Of a stretch of 64,000 bases of DNA, positions 27,177 to 37,636 are shown piece by piece. The translations under genes were made by a program, and so were the position numbers. The stretch is from Haemophilus haemolyticus (lineage in GTDB: Bacteria; Pseudomonadota; Gammaproteobacteria; Enterobacterales; Pasteurellaceae). Each line of letters opens with the position of its first letter. Position 1 is the first letter of the stretch. Where the stretch lies: NCBI RefSeq assembly GCF_003351405.1, contig NZ_CP031240.1, positions 1,550,001 to 1,614,000 of the forward strand, in the 5' to 3' direction. The notes under the pieces were generated by a model. The model worked only from the letters and a program-made list of their open reading frames with translations. It searched no databases and was not told the DNA's origin.

Positions 27177-27730
27177 TGTCTGAAAAACAAATTAATAATT
27201 TTTCATTAATTAGTCGATTATTCGGTAATCTTTTTTATCGTTCTCCTACCGATGAAGTGCTAGCAGGCGCGTTTGCTTGGTTACAACAAAAAGGTTTGAG
27301 TCAAGTTTGGGCGTTAGATACTGATAAAGAAAGTGAATTAGCGCTGAATAGCCTACAAGCTAAAATTGATCTCGATTTATTGAACCAAGAGTATCAAAAA
27401 TTATTTGGTACCAATGGTAAAGTCATGACCTCTATTTCAGCTTACGAGATTGATGTTGAAGAATTTATGAATTTCCGCCTTGTACGCAATATGCCAGAGG
27501 TGGAAAGTGCGGATCATTTTGCTTTATTATTGCTCACAGCCTCTTGGCTTGAAGATAATTCGGATTCTTTAGTGGCTCAACAAGAATTCTTTGAAACTTT
27601 TTTATTACCTTGTGCGGCGAAGTTTTTAACTCAAGTAGAAAATCAAGCAACTTTGCCTTTTTATCGTGAATTAGCCCTTCTTACACGAGAAATATTGGCA
27701 GCGATGGCGGATGAATTGGAAGAAGAATAG
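27176..27730 (+). CDS. TorD/DmsD-family chaperone-like protein (YcdY-type)
   Basis: The 184-residue all-helical protein shows the layout of the TorD family of redox-enzyme maturation chaperones: NFSLISRLFGNLFYRSPTDEVL at the start, LLNQEYQKLFGTNGKVMTSISAYEI (the family's LxxEYxxLFxGxG-like stretch), EADHFALLLLTASWL and a C-terminal helical tail. TorD proteins bind molybdoenzyme or metalloenzyme precursors; YcdY-like members have other clients. No molybdoenzyme is adjacent, so the client is unknown. It is coupled to the upstream flavoprotein. Confidence 0.75.
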   Translation: MSEKQINNFSLISRLFGNLFYRSPTDEVLAGAFAWLQQKGLSQVWALDTDKESELALNSLQAKIDLDLLNQEYQKLFGTNGKVMTSISAYEIDVEEFMNFRLVRNMPEVESADHFALLLLTASWLEDNSDSLVAQQEFFETFLLPCAAKFLTQVENQATLPFYRELALLTREILAAMADELEEE

Positions 27731-27740
27731 CGCAGTATTT

Positions 27741-27768
27741 TGCTTTCCTCTAAGTCTTGAGGAAAGCA
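27741..27768. terminator. Bidirectional terminator between the TorD-like and nitroreductase genes
   Basis: TGCTTTCCTC and GAGGAAAGCA form a 10-bp stem with an 8-nt loop, flanked by A/T-rich sequence, between convergent genes. Confidence 0.8.
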
Positions 27769-27777
27769 AGCAATATT

Positions 27778-28332
27778 TTATAGATAGGTTACAAAATCTT
27801 TTGTATCGATAACTCGGCATTCACGTTCGGCTTTTTCCATGCCAGTACCAATCATGACTAACGCAATCACACGATCTTGTTCACGACATCCGAAAGCTTC
27901 TCGTAATGCAGTGCCATTAACCCATTTCCCCGAAATCCACACATTATCAAATCCTTGTGCTTGCGCAGCTAGTTGTAATCCATAAGTTGCACAACCTGCA
28001 CTCAACATTTGTTCCCATCCAGGTACTTTAGCGATAGTTGGATCTATCCTTGCTACGACACCAATAACTATTGGTGCTCGATGTGCTAAATTTTCAGCTT
28101 TCTTTAATTTTTCTTCACCCAAATCAAATTCCACAACGGCTGCTTTGAGTAGCATTTCCAATTTATTTAATCCATCATTTTCTATTACAACAAAATGATA
28201 AGGATGTAATTTCCCATGATCTGGTGCGTGCATTGCTGCTTGGAGAATAAGTTCAAGCTGTTCAGCATTAGGTGCAGGTGCGGTCAATTTTTTGTTTGAT
28301 TTTCTTGTTGTTAAAAGAGTTAACGCATCCAT
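27778..28332 (-). CDS. YdjA-type nitroreductase family protein
   Basis: The 184-residue FMN enzyme matches the short nitroreductases of the YdjA group: MDALTLLTTRKSNKKLTAPAP with the FMN-binding Arg-Ser, AAMHAPDHGKLHPYHFVVIEN, SAGCATYGLQLAAQAQGFDNVWISGKW, and FGCREQDRVIALVMIGTG at the end. Physiological substrate is not known. It is monocistronic on the minus strand and divergent from sppA; an uptake core lies in the 97-bp divergent region. Confidence 0.88.
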   Translation of the reverse strand: MDALTLLTTRKSNKKLTAPAPNAEQLELILQAAMHAPDHGKLHPYHFVVIENDGLNKLEMLLKAAVVEFDLGEEKLKKAENLAHRAPIVIGVVARIDPTIAKVPGWEQMLSAGCATYGLQLAAQAQGFDNVWISGKWVNGTALREAFGCREQDRVIALVMIGTGMEKAERECRVIDTKDFVTYL

Positions 28333-28429
28333 TTTATTATCCCCTATAAGTAAAAGTGCGGTGGATTATAACATAGTTTTTGACAAGGCTTTGTGATACG
28401 CTAGCGCAAATTTTTTAAAGGTAATTTGT

Positions 28430-30277
28430 ATGTTTCGAGTATTAAAATTATGTTGGAAAGCGCTATGTTTTCTTCGTGATCTTGTGATGAATGTTGTGTT
28501 TTTAGGTTTTGTACTATTGCTAGTGGCGATTATTAGCTTTTCAAGCGGTGGAAAAAAATCTGCAACATTAACGGGGGAAGGCGCATTATTACTTAATTTA
28601 GATGGCTATCTAGCCGATAACCGCGATGAAACACTTCGTTGGCAAGATGCATTAAGCGAATTGAATGGCGAGCACGTCCCTAGAAAAATTTCGACATTTG
28701 ATGTGGTATTTGCCATTAAACAAGCGGAAGATGATCCTAAAATTAAAGGATTAGTGCTCGATCTTAATTATTTTGAGGGGGCAGATTTACCCGCATTAGA
28801 TTTTATTGGTGGCGCTATCAGTCATTTTAAAGATGCAGGAAAACCAGTGATTGCTTATGCGGATAATTATTCTCAAGGACAATATTATTTAGCCAGCTTT
28901 GCTGATGAAATTTATTTAAATTCAATTGGGAGTGTGGATATTCACGGTTTATCGCAAGAGAATTTATATTTCAAAGAGATGCTCGACAAATTAGCCGTTA
29001 CACCACATATTTTCCGCGTAGGGACTTATAAATCAGCAGTTGAGCCATTTTTACGCAACGATATGTCTGCTGAGGCAAAAGCAAATATGCAGCGTTGGTT
29101 AGGTGAAATGTGGAATAATTATGTTTTATCTGTCAGCGAAAATCGCAAGATTAAGAAAGATAATGTTTTGCCGAATGCGAAACAATATTTATCGGATCTT
29201 AAAGCATTAAAAGGCAATAATACGGCATATGCACAACAACGTGGATTAGTAACCGATGTTGTAACTCGTTTGGATTTAGATAAAAAACTCACCGCACTTT
29301 TTGGTAAAGGGAGTGACGGGAAAGCGAATCTCATTGAACTTGATGATTATTTGACTCAACTGCCTGATCGTTTAGAACATTACAATGTACCGAATAAAAT
29401 TGTAGTCGTGAATGTTGAGGGAACGATTATTGATGGTGAAAGTGATGAAGAAAATGCAGGTGGTGATACCATTGCACGAATTCTCCGTAAAGCTTATGAT
29501 GATAATTCAGTAAAAGCCGTTGTTTTACGAGTCAACTCACCGGGCGGTAGTGCTTTTGCTTCTGAAATTATTCGTCAAGAAACAGAAAACTTACAGAAAA
29601 TCGGTAAGCCTGTCATCGTATCTATGGGAGCAATGGCTGCGTCTGGCGGTTATTGGATCTCATCCACTGCGGATTATATTATTGCCGATGCAAATACAAT
29701 TACTGGTTCTATCGGTATTTTTGCGATGTTTCCGACTTTTGAAAATAGCATTAAGAAAATTGGGGTGAATGCTGATGGTATTTCAACCACTGAATTAGCT
29801 AATACATCAGCCTTTTCTCCATTAGCAAAATCTGTGCAAGATATTTATCAAACAGAAATTGAGCATGGTTATGATAGATTTTTAGAAATTGTTAGCAAAG
29901 GTCGCCAGCTTTCTAAAACACAAGTAGATAAACTTGCTCAAGGTCAGGTTTGGTTAGGCAGTGATGCATTCCAAAATGGTTTAGTGGATGAGATCGGTTC
30001 TTTTAATGAAGCGGTTAATAAAGCAGAACAATTAGTGAATCAACGCCAAGATACTGCTGTACAAGATTTTAGCGTGGAATGGTTTACAGATGATAACGTT
30101 AGTTTAATTAGCACTTTATTGCGCGATACTAAAAAAGGTACGCAAGAGCAGTTAGTTAAATGGCTTGGTCTGCCCGCTCCAATTCAAAAATTACAAAAAG
30201 AATTGAATGTATTAACCAAATTTAATGATCCTAAAGGTCAATATTTGTATTGTTTGAATTGTGGAAAGGTTAAGTAA
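28430..30277 (+). CDS. sppA: Protease IV (signal peptide peptidase SppA)
   Basis: SppA degrades signal peptides left in the inner membrane. The 615-residue long form has an N-terminal membrane anchor (LVMNVVFLGFVLLLVAIISF), then two tandem domains. The dyad is split between them as in E. coli: Lys201 in RVGTYKSAVEPF and Ser405 in SMGAMAASGGYWIS. The second-half motif VVLRVNSPGGSAFASE is also present. Length is near the E. coli value (618). AAGG upstream of the ATG serves as Shine-Dalgarno. Confidence 0.95.
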   Translation: MFRVLKLCWKALCFLRDLVMNVVFLGFVLLLVAIISFSSGGKKSATLTGEGALLLNLDGYLADNRDETLRWQDALSELNGEHVPRKISTFDVVFAIKQAEDDPKIKGLVLDLNYFEGADLPALDFIGGAISHFKDAGKPVIAYADNYSQGQYYLASFADEIYLNSIGSVDIHGLSQENLYFKEMLDKLAVTPHIFRVGTYKSAVEPFLRNDMSAEAKANMQRWLGEMWNNYVLSVSENRKIKKDNVLPNAKQYLSDLKALKGNNTAYAQQRGLVTDVVTRLDLDKKLTALFGKGSDGKANLIELDDYLTQLPDRLEHYNVPNKIVVVNVEGTIIDGESDEENAGGDTIARILRKAYDDNSVKAVVLRVNSPGGSAFASEIIRQETENLQKIGKPVIVSMGAMAASGGYWISSTADYIIADANTITGSIGIFAMFPTFENSIKKIGVNADGISTTELANTSAFSPLAKSVQDIYQTEIEHGYDRFLEIVSKGRQLSKTQVDKLAQGQVWLGSDAFQNGLVDEIGSFNEAVNKAEQLVNQRQDTAVQDFSVEWFTDDNVSLISTLLRDTKKGTQEQLVKWLGLPAPIQKLQKELNVLTKFNDPKGQYLYCLNCGKVK

Positions 30278-30313
30278 TTTATCTTGATGATCTTTTTATT
30301 ATTTCAAATTTAT

Positions 30314-30337
30314 AACGCACGCTTTATAGCGTGCGTT
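30314..30337. terminator. Bidirectional hairpin between sppA and mnmC
   Basis: AACGCACGCT and AGCGTGCGTT form a 10-bp stem around TTAT, followed on the plus strand by TTCAATTTT. It lies between convergent genes. Confidence 0.75.
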
Positions 30338-30393
30338 TCAATTTTCAGAAAGTGTTTATTAGGAAAACAGGTAATAGCATTAAGAATAAAAAA

Positions 30394-32406
30394 TTATTCA
30401 ACTTTCGAACCTTTCAACCATTTTCTCACCCAAGCTCGATTAGCTGAAAGATTATGTAATATAGCTTCGCTTATAGGTAATGACTCGCCATAAATGATTG
30501 AAGCTAAGGTTTCACCTAAGAGTGGGGCGGAGGTAAGCCCGCGAGAACCTAAGGCTGCGATTAAGAAAAGATTCTGAAAATTGGCCGCACTTTGAATAGG
30601 TTGTTTACGGCGGCGGAGGTTGAATAAATTGTAATAATCCGCTTGTTGCTGTTCAAAATTAGGTACGTTTCCCACCATTGGGGCAAGATCTCTTACAGAA
30701 CAACGAATACCGACACGCGCTAAATTACCTGATGTATCCACATCTTGCGTCCAAGGTTGGGCGATATTTTGTTGGAGTTTTTGTTGATTTTCTTGTTGTT
30801 CTTGTTCGCTAAAGTGGCGATCAACATTATCTCGAATATGGCTTGCGCCGATGCAATGTGAGGTTTTTAATTGATCGGCTGGGGTGAGATAGCCATCATA
30901 ACAAAGTACAGATTTCAGTTTGAGTAAGTTTTCTGATGTTGGAATTTGGCTAACTTGCCCGCGGATAGGGTAGAGTGGTAGCTTTTCTGTTTGAATAAAA
31001 TCAGTAATTTTATATCCGTTCGCAAGAATGACGACTTCATGGCTGTATTTTTGACCTTGCATATTTTTTAGTTCCCAACCTTTTTCTAGCTGAGAAAGTG
31101 CGGTAATTTTTTGTGAGGTTTTAATGACGACACCCTGCTTTTCAAGAAATGAAAAGGCATTTTGAACAAATTGTCTTGGTGCAAGCCAAGCCCCTTGTTT
31201 AATCCAACCGCCTTCGCAATTAAGTGGTAATCCCACTTTTTCACTGAGTTGTTCAGCATTCAGCATTTGGAAGATTTCGTTCGGTAAACCAAGTTGAGAA
31301 ATCTTTGTTAATTTAACCGCACTTTTTTCGTTGTAAGCACATAGTGCCACGCCACAAAATTCGTGTTCAAACTCGATGTTTTGTGCGATTGCCCAATCAA
31401 GTAATTGGAGACCGTAACTGAAAGCGTGCAGGTAAAAATCAACGGTGAGTGCATTATCATCGCTAAGTTGCGGATAAAATGCACCTTGTTTATTGCCTGA
31501 GGCATTGAGTGCGAGCGCTTCATCCTCACAATAAATGGTGACTTTTGCCCCGCGTTTTATTAAGGAAATGGCAGCACAAAGGGAAGCAACACCTCCGCCG
31601 ATAATAGCGACATCTTGTTTTTCCATTTTCGCAGGCTGAGCAAGATACCAAGGTGTGGAAAGTGCGGTAGATTTTGATTGTATTTTTAGCCCACTTAAAC
31701 ATTCTCGTTTCTTACCGAAGCCTTTACGTTTTGTCACATTAAAGCCAGCAGATTCAAGCCCTTTTCTGACCGCACTTGCTGCCGTGAAGGTGGCAAAAGA
31801 GCCATTGGGTTTTGTGAAACGAAACATCAGGTTATAGAGATCATCATTCCACATTTCAGGATTTTTACTTGGCGCAAAGCCATCTAAAAACCAAGCATCA
31901 ATACGTTCATTCATATAATCGCCAAGTTGTGGCAAGTTTTTTGATACATCACCAAGCCATAAATCTAACGTGGTCTCTTCAAAATGAATACGATGACAAC
32001 CTAGAATCAATGAAGGCCAATAACGTTGCAAATGAGCGCTTAAATCTTCAAACTGCGGATAGGCAAAATGAGCTTGCGAAAGTGCGGTGATTTTTAGCGG
32101 ATATTTTTCAAAGGAAATAAAATTTAGGCGTTTTAAAGGATGATTCTCGTATTGCTGGCGAAATTCACGGAACAATTTGGTTGCCGCAAAGAAATTTAAT
32201 CCTGTACCAAATCCTGTTTCTGCAATGACAAAATTAGCATCGTTGTGGTTTATCCAACGTTCCCAAAGTTGATTACCTTGTAGAAAAAGATAATCTGTTT
32301 CTGCCAATCCATTTTCGTTAGAAAAATAGATATCATCGAATTGATCAGAGATGGGAATATGGTTTTGATTGAAGTGAATCTCAGCATGTTGGACGCTAAA
32401 AGTCAT
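30394..32406 (-). CDS. mnmC: Bifunctional tRNA 5-methylaminomethyl-2-thiouridine synthase MnmC
   Basis: MnmC completes mnm5s2U34 in tRNAs. The 670-residue fusion has an N-terminal SAM-dependent methyltransferase ([38 protein letters not shown]) and a C-terminal FAD-dependent oxidase starting with the dinucleotide-binding motif [18 protein letters not shown] near residue 265 and ending [20 protein letters not shown]. Size matches the E. coli protein (668). The gene contains several uptake signal cores. It is divergent from fabB. Confidence 0.95.
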   Translation of the reverse strand: MTFSVQHAEIHFNQNHIPISDQFDDIYFSNENGLAETDYLFLQGNQLWERWINHNDANFVIAETGFGTGLNFFAATKLFREFRQQYENHPLKRLNFISFEKYPLKITALSQAHFAYPQFEDLSAHLQRYWPSLILGCHRIHFEETTLDLWLGDVSKNLPQLGDYMNERIDAWFLDGFAPSKNPEMWNDDLYNLMFRFTKPNGSFATFTAASAVRKGLESAGFNVTKRKGFGKKRECLSGLKIQSKSTALSTPWYLAQPAKMEKQDVAIIGGGVASLCAAISLIKRGAKVTIYCEDEALALNASGNKQGAFYPQLSDDNALTVDFYLHAFSYGLQLLDWAIAQNIEFEHEFCGVALCAYNEKSAVKLTKISQLGLPNEIFQMLNAEQLSEKVGLPLNCEGGWIKQGAWLAPRQFVQNAFSFLEKQGVVIKTSQKITALSQLEKGWELKNMQGQKYSHEVVILANGYKITDFIQTEKLPLYPIRGQVSQIPTSENLLKLKSVLCYDGYLTPADQLKTSHCIGASHIRDNVDRHFSEQEQQENQQKLQQNIAQPWTQDVDTSGNLARVGIRCSVRDLAPMVGNVPNFEQQQADYYNLFNLRRRKQPIQSAANFQNLFLIAALGSRGLTSAPLLGETLASIIYGESLPISEAILHNLSANRAWVRKWLKGSKVE

Positions 32407-32554
32407 TTTTTATTCCTTCCTTGCCTAATGAAATTTGCATATAATAACGCGATTTTCTAAACTGGTCGAACAAATGAATTATTGCTTGAAATATTTTTAT
32501 TTCGTAGTAATTTTGAGCCGTTATTTTTACATATAAAACAATAAGGAAGAAGCA

Positions 32555-33775
32555 ATGAGAAGAGCTGTAATTACAGGCTTTGGGATTATTTCAAGTATCG
32601 GTAACAACAAAGAAGAAGTATTGGCTTCATTAAAAGCAGGGAAATCAGGTATTGAAGTTGTGCCTGAGTTTGTAGAAATGAATATGCGTAGCCATGTTGC
32701 CGGAACAATCAAATTAAACCCAAGCGAGCACATTGATCGTAAAGTGTTCCGTTTTATGGGTGATGCAGCGGCTTATGCTTATCTTTCTATGCGTGAAGCG
32801 ATTGAAGATGCAGGTTTAACAGAAGATCAGGTTTCTAATGATCGTACTGGTTTAGTGATTGGTGCTGGTACGGGTTCTGCACATAATCAATTAGTGGCTT
32901 GTGATGCGGTACGTGGCCCTCGCGGTGTAAAAGCAATTGGCCCTTATGCTGTAACGAAAACCATGGCATCGAGTGTTTCAGCTTGTTTAGCTACACCTTA
33001 TAAAATTCGTGGTGTGAACTATTCAATTAGTTCTGCTTGTGCAACCTCTGCACATTGTATTGGTCATGCGGTTGAGTTAATTCAATTAGGCAAACAAGAT
33101 GTGGTTTTTGCTGGTGGTGCAGAAGAATTATCTTGGGAATGTGCTACTGAGTTTGATGCAATGGGTGCAGTTTCAACTAAATATAATGAAACGCCAGAAA
33201 AAGCATCTCGTGCTTATGACGCAAACCGTGACGGTTTCGTTATTGCAGGTGGTGGTGCAGTTGTGGTTGTGGAAGAATTAGAACATGCACTTGCTCGCGG
33301 TGCAAAAATCTACGCTGAAATCGTAGGTTATGGCGCAACTTCTGATGGTTACGATATGGTGGCACCAAGTGGTGAAGGCGCAGAGCGTTGTATGAAACAA
33401 GCGATGGCAACTGTCGATACCCCAATTGATTACATCAACGTACACGGTACATCTACACCAGTAGGTGACGTGAAAGAATTAGGTGCAATCAAAAATGTAT
33501 TTGGCGATAAAATCCCAGCGATTTCTTCAACCAAATCAATGACAGGTCACTCTTTAGGTGCGGCGGGTGCACACGAAGCAATTTACACGTTATTAATGTT
33601 AGATAATGATTTTATTGCACCAAGTATTAATATCGAAACCTTAGATGAGGCCGCTAAAGGTTGCAATATCGTTACTGAGACGAAAGAAAATGCTGGATTG
33701 CAAACTGTCATGTCAAACAGCTTTGGTTTTGGTGGTACAAATGCGACATTAATTTTTAAACGTTATAACGGTTAA
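32555..33775 (+). CDS. fabB: 3-oxoacyl-ACP synthase I
   Basis: FabB elongates acyl-ACP and is needed for unsaturated fatty acids. The 406-residue ketosynthase has the nucleophile Cys in [21 protein letters not shown], and the two catalytic histidines in [10 protein letters not shown] and [17 protein letters not shown], with [11 protein letters not shown] at the C-terminus. Length equals E. coli FabB. AGGAAGAAG precedes the ATG. A strong terminator follows. Confidence 0.97.
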   Translation: MRRAVITGFGIISSIGNNKEEVLASLKAGKSGIEVVPEFVEMNMRSHVAGTIKLNPSEHIDRKVFRFMGDAAAYAYLSMREAIEDAGLTEDQVSNDRTGLVIGAGTGSAHNQLVACDAVRGPRGVKAIGPYAVTKTMASSVSACLATPYKIRGVNYSISSACATSAHCIGHAVELIQLGKQDVVFAGGAEELSWECATEFDAMGAVSTKYNETPEKASRAYDANRDGFVIAGGGAVVVVEELEHALARGAKIYAEIVGYGATSDGYDMVAPSGEGAERCMKQAMATVDTPIDYINVHGTSTPVGDVKELGAIKNVFGDKIPAISSTKSMTGHSLGAAGAHEAIYTLLMLDNDFIAPSINIETLDEAAKGCNIVTETKENAGLQTVMSNSFGFGGTNATLIFKRYNG

Positions 33776-33787
33776 AAATCTTCTATG

Positions 33788-33821
33788 AAAAAAGCCACTT
33801 CCGATTGAAAGTGGCTTTTTT
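33788..33821. terminator. Bidirectional terminator between fabB and grxA
   Basis: AAAAAAGCCACTT and AAGTGGCTTTTTT form a long stem with a short loop (CCGATTGA), with A and T tracts on either side, serving both convergent genes. Confidence 0.9.
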
Positions 33822-33838
33822 GTAAATTAAAAGAAAAA

Positions 33839-34102
33839 TTAAGCAACGATACCAAATTGTTCTTTCATTAATGCTTCAAAGTCAGTGCAACCACCGATTG
33901 GTTTTTCATCAATAAATATTTGTGGTACGGTTTCTACTGGTTTACCAACAGATTTTGATAAATCTTCTTTAGTAATGCCTTCTGCGTGAATATCCACATA
34001 ACGATAGTCAAAATCAGCAACTTCGCCTTTTAATTTTTCAGCAAGGTTTTTTGCACGCACACAGTAAGGACAGCCAGGACGACCAAAAATAACAACGAAC
34101 AT
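33839..34102 (-). CDS. grxA: Glutaredoxin 1
   Basis: GrxA is a glutathione-dependent dithiol reductant, for example of ribonucleotide reductase. The 87-residue thioredoxin-fold protein has the dithiol active site CPYC at residues 11-14 (FGRPGCPYCVRAKNLAEKL), the cis-proline segment ETVPQIFIDEKPIGG, and CTDFEALM near the end. GGAAAT upstream of the ATG is a usable Shine-Dalgarno. It is divergent from rimK, 116 bp apart. Confidence 0.96.
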   Translation of the reverse strand: MFVVIFGRPGCPYCVRAKNLAEKLKGEVADFDYRYVDIHAEGITKEDLSKSVGKPVETVPQIFIDEKPIGGCTDFEALMKEQFGIVA

Positions 34103-34218
34103 AAGATTTCCTTTTTTGAGTTAAAAATTCTGGGCAATTCTACCTGATTTTTATCGTCTACATAAAGTGTTTTTATTCGTGTAATATACGGAACATCGTA
34201 GACAATGAGTTAAATATT

Positions 34219-35133
34219 ATGAAATTACTAATGCTTTGCCGCGAACCTCGTCTTTATAGTTGCCAACGCTTAAAAGAAGCTGCGAAACACCAAGGGCATG
34301 AGATGGATATTTTAGATCCGAATCGCTGTCTCTTAAAACTCTCACAAAATCCACCGCACTTTCAGATTTTTTATCAAGAAAACTCCGAGTCGAAACCTTA
34401 TTTATTGCCTGATTATGATGCTGTTTTGCCTCGATTTGGCACAACAAGTACACAAATGGGATGTTCTGTCTTACAGCATTTTGAAGGCAAGTGGACTTTT
34501 TGTTTAAATTCATCTCAGGCATTTTTAAATGCTCGTGATAAATGGAAAAGTTTGCAACTTTTGTTGAAGGCTGTTGTTCCTGTTCCCAATTCACTTTTAA
34601 GTGGCGGTGAAGTGCAAGCTCAGGCGACGGTACCTCATATCAGTTCGCCGACAATTTTAAAAACGCTAAATGGTTCTCAAGGAATTGGGGTGATTTTGGC
34701 TGAAAAACCACAAAGTGCGGTGAGCATTATGGAAGCTTTTAAACAAACCAATATATCTATGCTGCAGCAAGATTTTATCGAAGAAGCGGGCAATGCGGAT
34801 ATTCGTTGTTTTGTAATTGGTGATCAAGTTGTGGCAACGATGCAGAGAATTGGGCAAGATGGTGAGTTTCGAGCGAATTGTCATCGTGGCGGAAAAACCG
34901 AAAAAATTACCTTAAGCGATGACGAGAAGCTGATAGCCATTCGAGCTACAAAAGCTATCGGTTTAGATGTGGCTGGGGTGGATTTAATTCGTTCAAAAAA
35001 TGGATTATTGGTTTTAGAAGTGAATGCAAGTCCAGGCTTAGAAATGATTGAAAAAACAAGCGGGGTTGATATTGCGTTACAGATGATAAATTATGTTGAA
35101 AAGCAGATTCATTTGAATAAGAAAAATAAATAG
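34219..35133 (+). CDS. rimK: Ribosomal protein S6--L-glutamate ligase RimK
   Basis: RimK adds glutamate residues to the C-terminus of ribosomal protein S6. The 304-residue ATP-grasp enzyme begins [22 protein letters not shown] and has [43 protein letters not shown], and the metal/ATP site [26 protein letters not shown]. Length is usual for the family (about 300). An uptake core occurs in the gene near 34354 and another near 34713. Confidence 0.93.
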   Translation: MKLLMLCREPRLYSCQRLKEAAKHQGHEMDILDPNRCLLKLSQNPPHFQIFYQENSESKPYLLPDYDAVLPRFGTTSTQMGCSVLQHFEGKWTFCLNSSQAFLNARDKWKSLQLLLKAVVPVPNSLLSGGEVQAQATVPHISSPTILKTLNGSQGIGVILAEKPQSAVSIMEAFKQTNISMLQQDFIEEAGNADIRCFVIGDQVVATMQRIGQDGEFRANCHRGGKTEKITLSDDEKLIAIRATKAIGLDVAGVDLIRSKNGLLVLEVNASPGLEMIEKTSGVDIALQMINYVEKQIHLNKKNK

Positions 35134-35321
35134 AATTTGATATTTGTAAAGCCTTATTATTCATACCAATTTTTATACACATCTTCTAATGACCCCACTA
35201 TCAAAAGTGCGGTCATTTTTCTTTGAGTTTTCTCAGAATATTAAAAAATTATCTAAAACCTGTTTTATATCAAAAAATCCACAGAATTTATAAGCCTATG
35301 TTCTTTATTTAGGCGTATTAT

Positions 35322-35340
35322 ATTACTCAGAATGAGTAAT
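35322..35340 (+). promoter_or_regulatory. Perfect inverted repeat at the fdhF promoter
   Basis: ATTACTCA-GAA-TGAGTAAT, 8-bp arms with a 3-bp spacer, starting one base after a -10-like TATTAT (35316-35321) and 33 bp before the fdhF ATG. It would overlap or follow the transcription start, as an operator or a 5' hairpin would. No FNR-type TTGAT-N4-ATCAA was recognised. Confidence 0.5.
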
Positions 35341-35372
35341 TCATTCTGGTTATCTAAAATAAGGACATTACT

Positions 35373-37532
35373 ATGGCAATTAAAAAAGTGATTACTGTCT
35401 GTCCGTATTGCGCTTCAGGTTGTAAGATCAATCTATTGGTTGAGAACAACAAAATTGTGGGTGCTGAAGGTGCAAACGGTAAAACAAACGAACGGGAGCT
35501 TTGCCTGAAAGGATATTATGGCTGGGATTTCGTGCATGACACAAAAATCCTCACTCCTCGCCTAACTCAACCGATGATTCGCTACAAACGTGGTGAGCCG
35601 TTCACGCCAGTGAGCTGGGAAGAGGCTATTTCCTATTCTGCAAAACGTTTACAAGAAATTAGAGAAAAATATGGCAACGAGTCAATTATGGTAACGGGTT
35701 CTTCTCGTGGACCGGGTAACGAAGTGAATTTCGTTATGCAAAAATTTGCTCGTGCGGTATTAGGCAATAACAACATTGACTGTTGTGCACGTGTCTGACA
35801 TGGCCCATCTGTAGCAGGTCTGCTCAAATCAGTGGGTAATGGCGCGATGTCCAACTCAATCGTTGAGATTGAAGACACTAAATGCGTATTTATCTTTGGC
35901 TATAATGCCTCAACATCTCACCCTATTGTGGCGCGTCGTATTAACCACGCAAAAGCAAAAGGGGCGAAGATTATTGTTTGTGACCCTCGTAAAATTGAAA
36001 CCGCTCGTATTGCTGATATTTATGCGCCACTTGCTAATGGTAGTAACGTCGCATTTTTGAATGCAATGATGAACGTGATTCTTGAAGAAGGATTACAAGA
36101 TCAAAAATTCATCGATGAACATACCGAAAATTTCGATGTGTTCTATGAAACTGTAAAAGCTTATACACCTGAATCAACTCAACATATCACTGGCGTTGAG
36201 CCTGAAATGTTAAGAGAAATTGCCCGCACTTATGCGAAAGCTGAAACTGCGACAATTCTGTGGGGTATGGGAGTATGTCAGTTCCGTCAAGGTGTGGAAA
36301 CTGTACGTGCATTAGCAAGCTTGGCAATGCTTACTGGTAACTTAGGTAAACCAAATGTTGGTGTAAACCCTGTGCGTGGGCAAAACAACGTACAAGGCGC
36401 ATGTGACATGGGGGCTTTATATAATACTTTACCAGGTTATCAAAGCTATGCGGATCCTGAAATCAACGCCAAATTTGCGAAAGCATGGGGCGTACCATCT
36501 ATTCCAACCAAACCAGGTGTACCATTGAGTGAAGTGCCACATGCAGTGGCAGAAGGTAAACTCAAAGCATTCTACATTATGGGTGAAGATACTTTACAAA
36601 CTGAACCTGATTTGAATGCAATGAAACAAACCTTTAAAGATCTTGAGTTCATTATTGTTCAAGATATCTTTATGACTCAAACGGCAGCGGAAGCAGATGT
36701 GATTTTACCAGCAACATCTTGTGCAGAACACGAAGGTGTTTATAGTGCGGCTGACCGTGGTTTCCAACGTTTCTATAAAGCGGTGGATCCTGTGGGTGAT
36801 GTGAAAGACGACTGGGAAATCATCAGTCTTATGGCACAAGCTTTGGGTTATCCAATGCATTACAACAACACCAAAGAAATTTGGGATGAGTTGCGTGAGC
36901 TTTGCCCAATTTATAAAGGTGCAACTTACGAGAAAATGGAAGGCTTGGGTTATATTCAATGGCCATGTACAGATGAAGGCCCTGAAGATCAAGGCACTAC
37001 ATACTTGTATGAAGGTCAAATCTTCGACCGTCCAAATGGTAAAGCTGAATTCTTTGCTTGCGACTGGGAACCACCAATGGAAGAAGTCTCTGAAGAATAT
37101 CCATTAGTGCTTTCTACCGTGCGTGAAGTTGGTCACTATTCTTGCCGTTCAATGACGGGTAACTGCCGTGCACTTGCTGCGTTGGCTGATGAACCAGGAT
37201 TTGTTCAAATGAACGATCAAGATGCGAAAGCTTTAGGTATTAAGAATAATGAGCTTGTTTGGATTTCTTCATCTCGTGGTAAAGTTATATCTCGTGCTGA
37301 TGTAAGTTCTCGTACTAACAAAGGTGCGTGTTATATGACTTACCAATGGTGGATCGGAAAATGTAACGAACTCACGGCTGAACATTTAAATCCGGGATCT
37401 CGTACTCCGGAATATAAATACAGCGCAGTGCGTATCGAGAAAATTGAAGATCAACGTTGGGCTGAGCACTATGTTGTAACTGAATATACTAAGCTCAAAT
37501 CACGCTTAAAAGAAACCGCACTTGTGGCTTAA
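35373..37532 (+). CDS. fdhF: Selenocysteine formate dehydrogenase H (UGA read as Sec)
   Basis: FdhF oxidises formate at a Mo-bis-MGD centre and, in E. coli, feeds electrons to a hydrogenase in the formate hydrogenlyase complex. The gene is continuous if the in-frame TGA at 35796-35798 is read as selenocysteine 142 in CCARV-U-HGPSVAGL; the total is 719 residues against 715 in E. coli. The N-terminus binds [4Fe-4S] (CPYCASGC, then C48 in ELCLKGYYGWDF). The molybdopterin segments GVNPVRGQNNVQGACDMG, IMGEDTLQTEPD and STVREVGHYSCRSMTGNC are intact. There is no signal peptide, as expected for the cytoplasmic enzyme. hypA is convergent just downstream. Confidence 0.96.
35796..35836 (+). promoter_or_regulatory. 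SECIS element of fdhF
   Basis: UGA at 35796 is followed by a hairpin: CCCA/TGGG and CTG/CAG lower pairs with a bulged T at 35808, then AGC/GCT closing the AGGTCT loop at 35816-35821. The GGTCT core recognised by SelB is the same as in E. coli fdhF, and the closing pairs changed together (E. coli TGC/GCA, here AGC/GCT). Confidence 0.9.
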
Positions 37533-37552
37533 TTATCATATTTATCATGATG

Positions 37553-37582
37553 AGGACAGGCTTTATGCCTGTCCTTTTTTAT
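37553..37582 (+). terminator. Terminator of fdhF
   Basis: AGGACAGGC and GCCTGTCCT form a 9-bp stem with a 5-nt loop, followed by TTTTT. It lies between convergent fdhF and hypA. Confidence 0.9.
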
Positions 37583-37636
37583 GCTTAATGAAATATGATA
37601 TAGGTAAGAATATTGGAAATGCTAAAAAAGAGCGGT

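Noticed and set aside
35796..35798. In-frame TGA in fdhF as a nonsense mutation
   Set aside because: It lies at the known selenocysteine position and is followed by an intact SECIS hairpin; the frame continues with full similarity.
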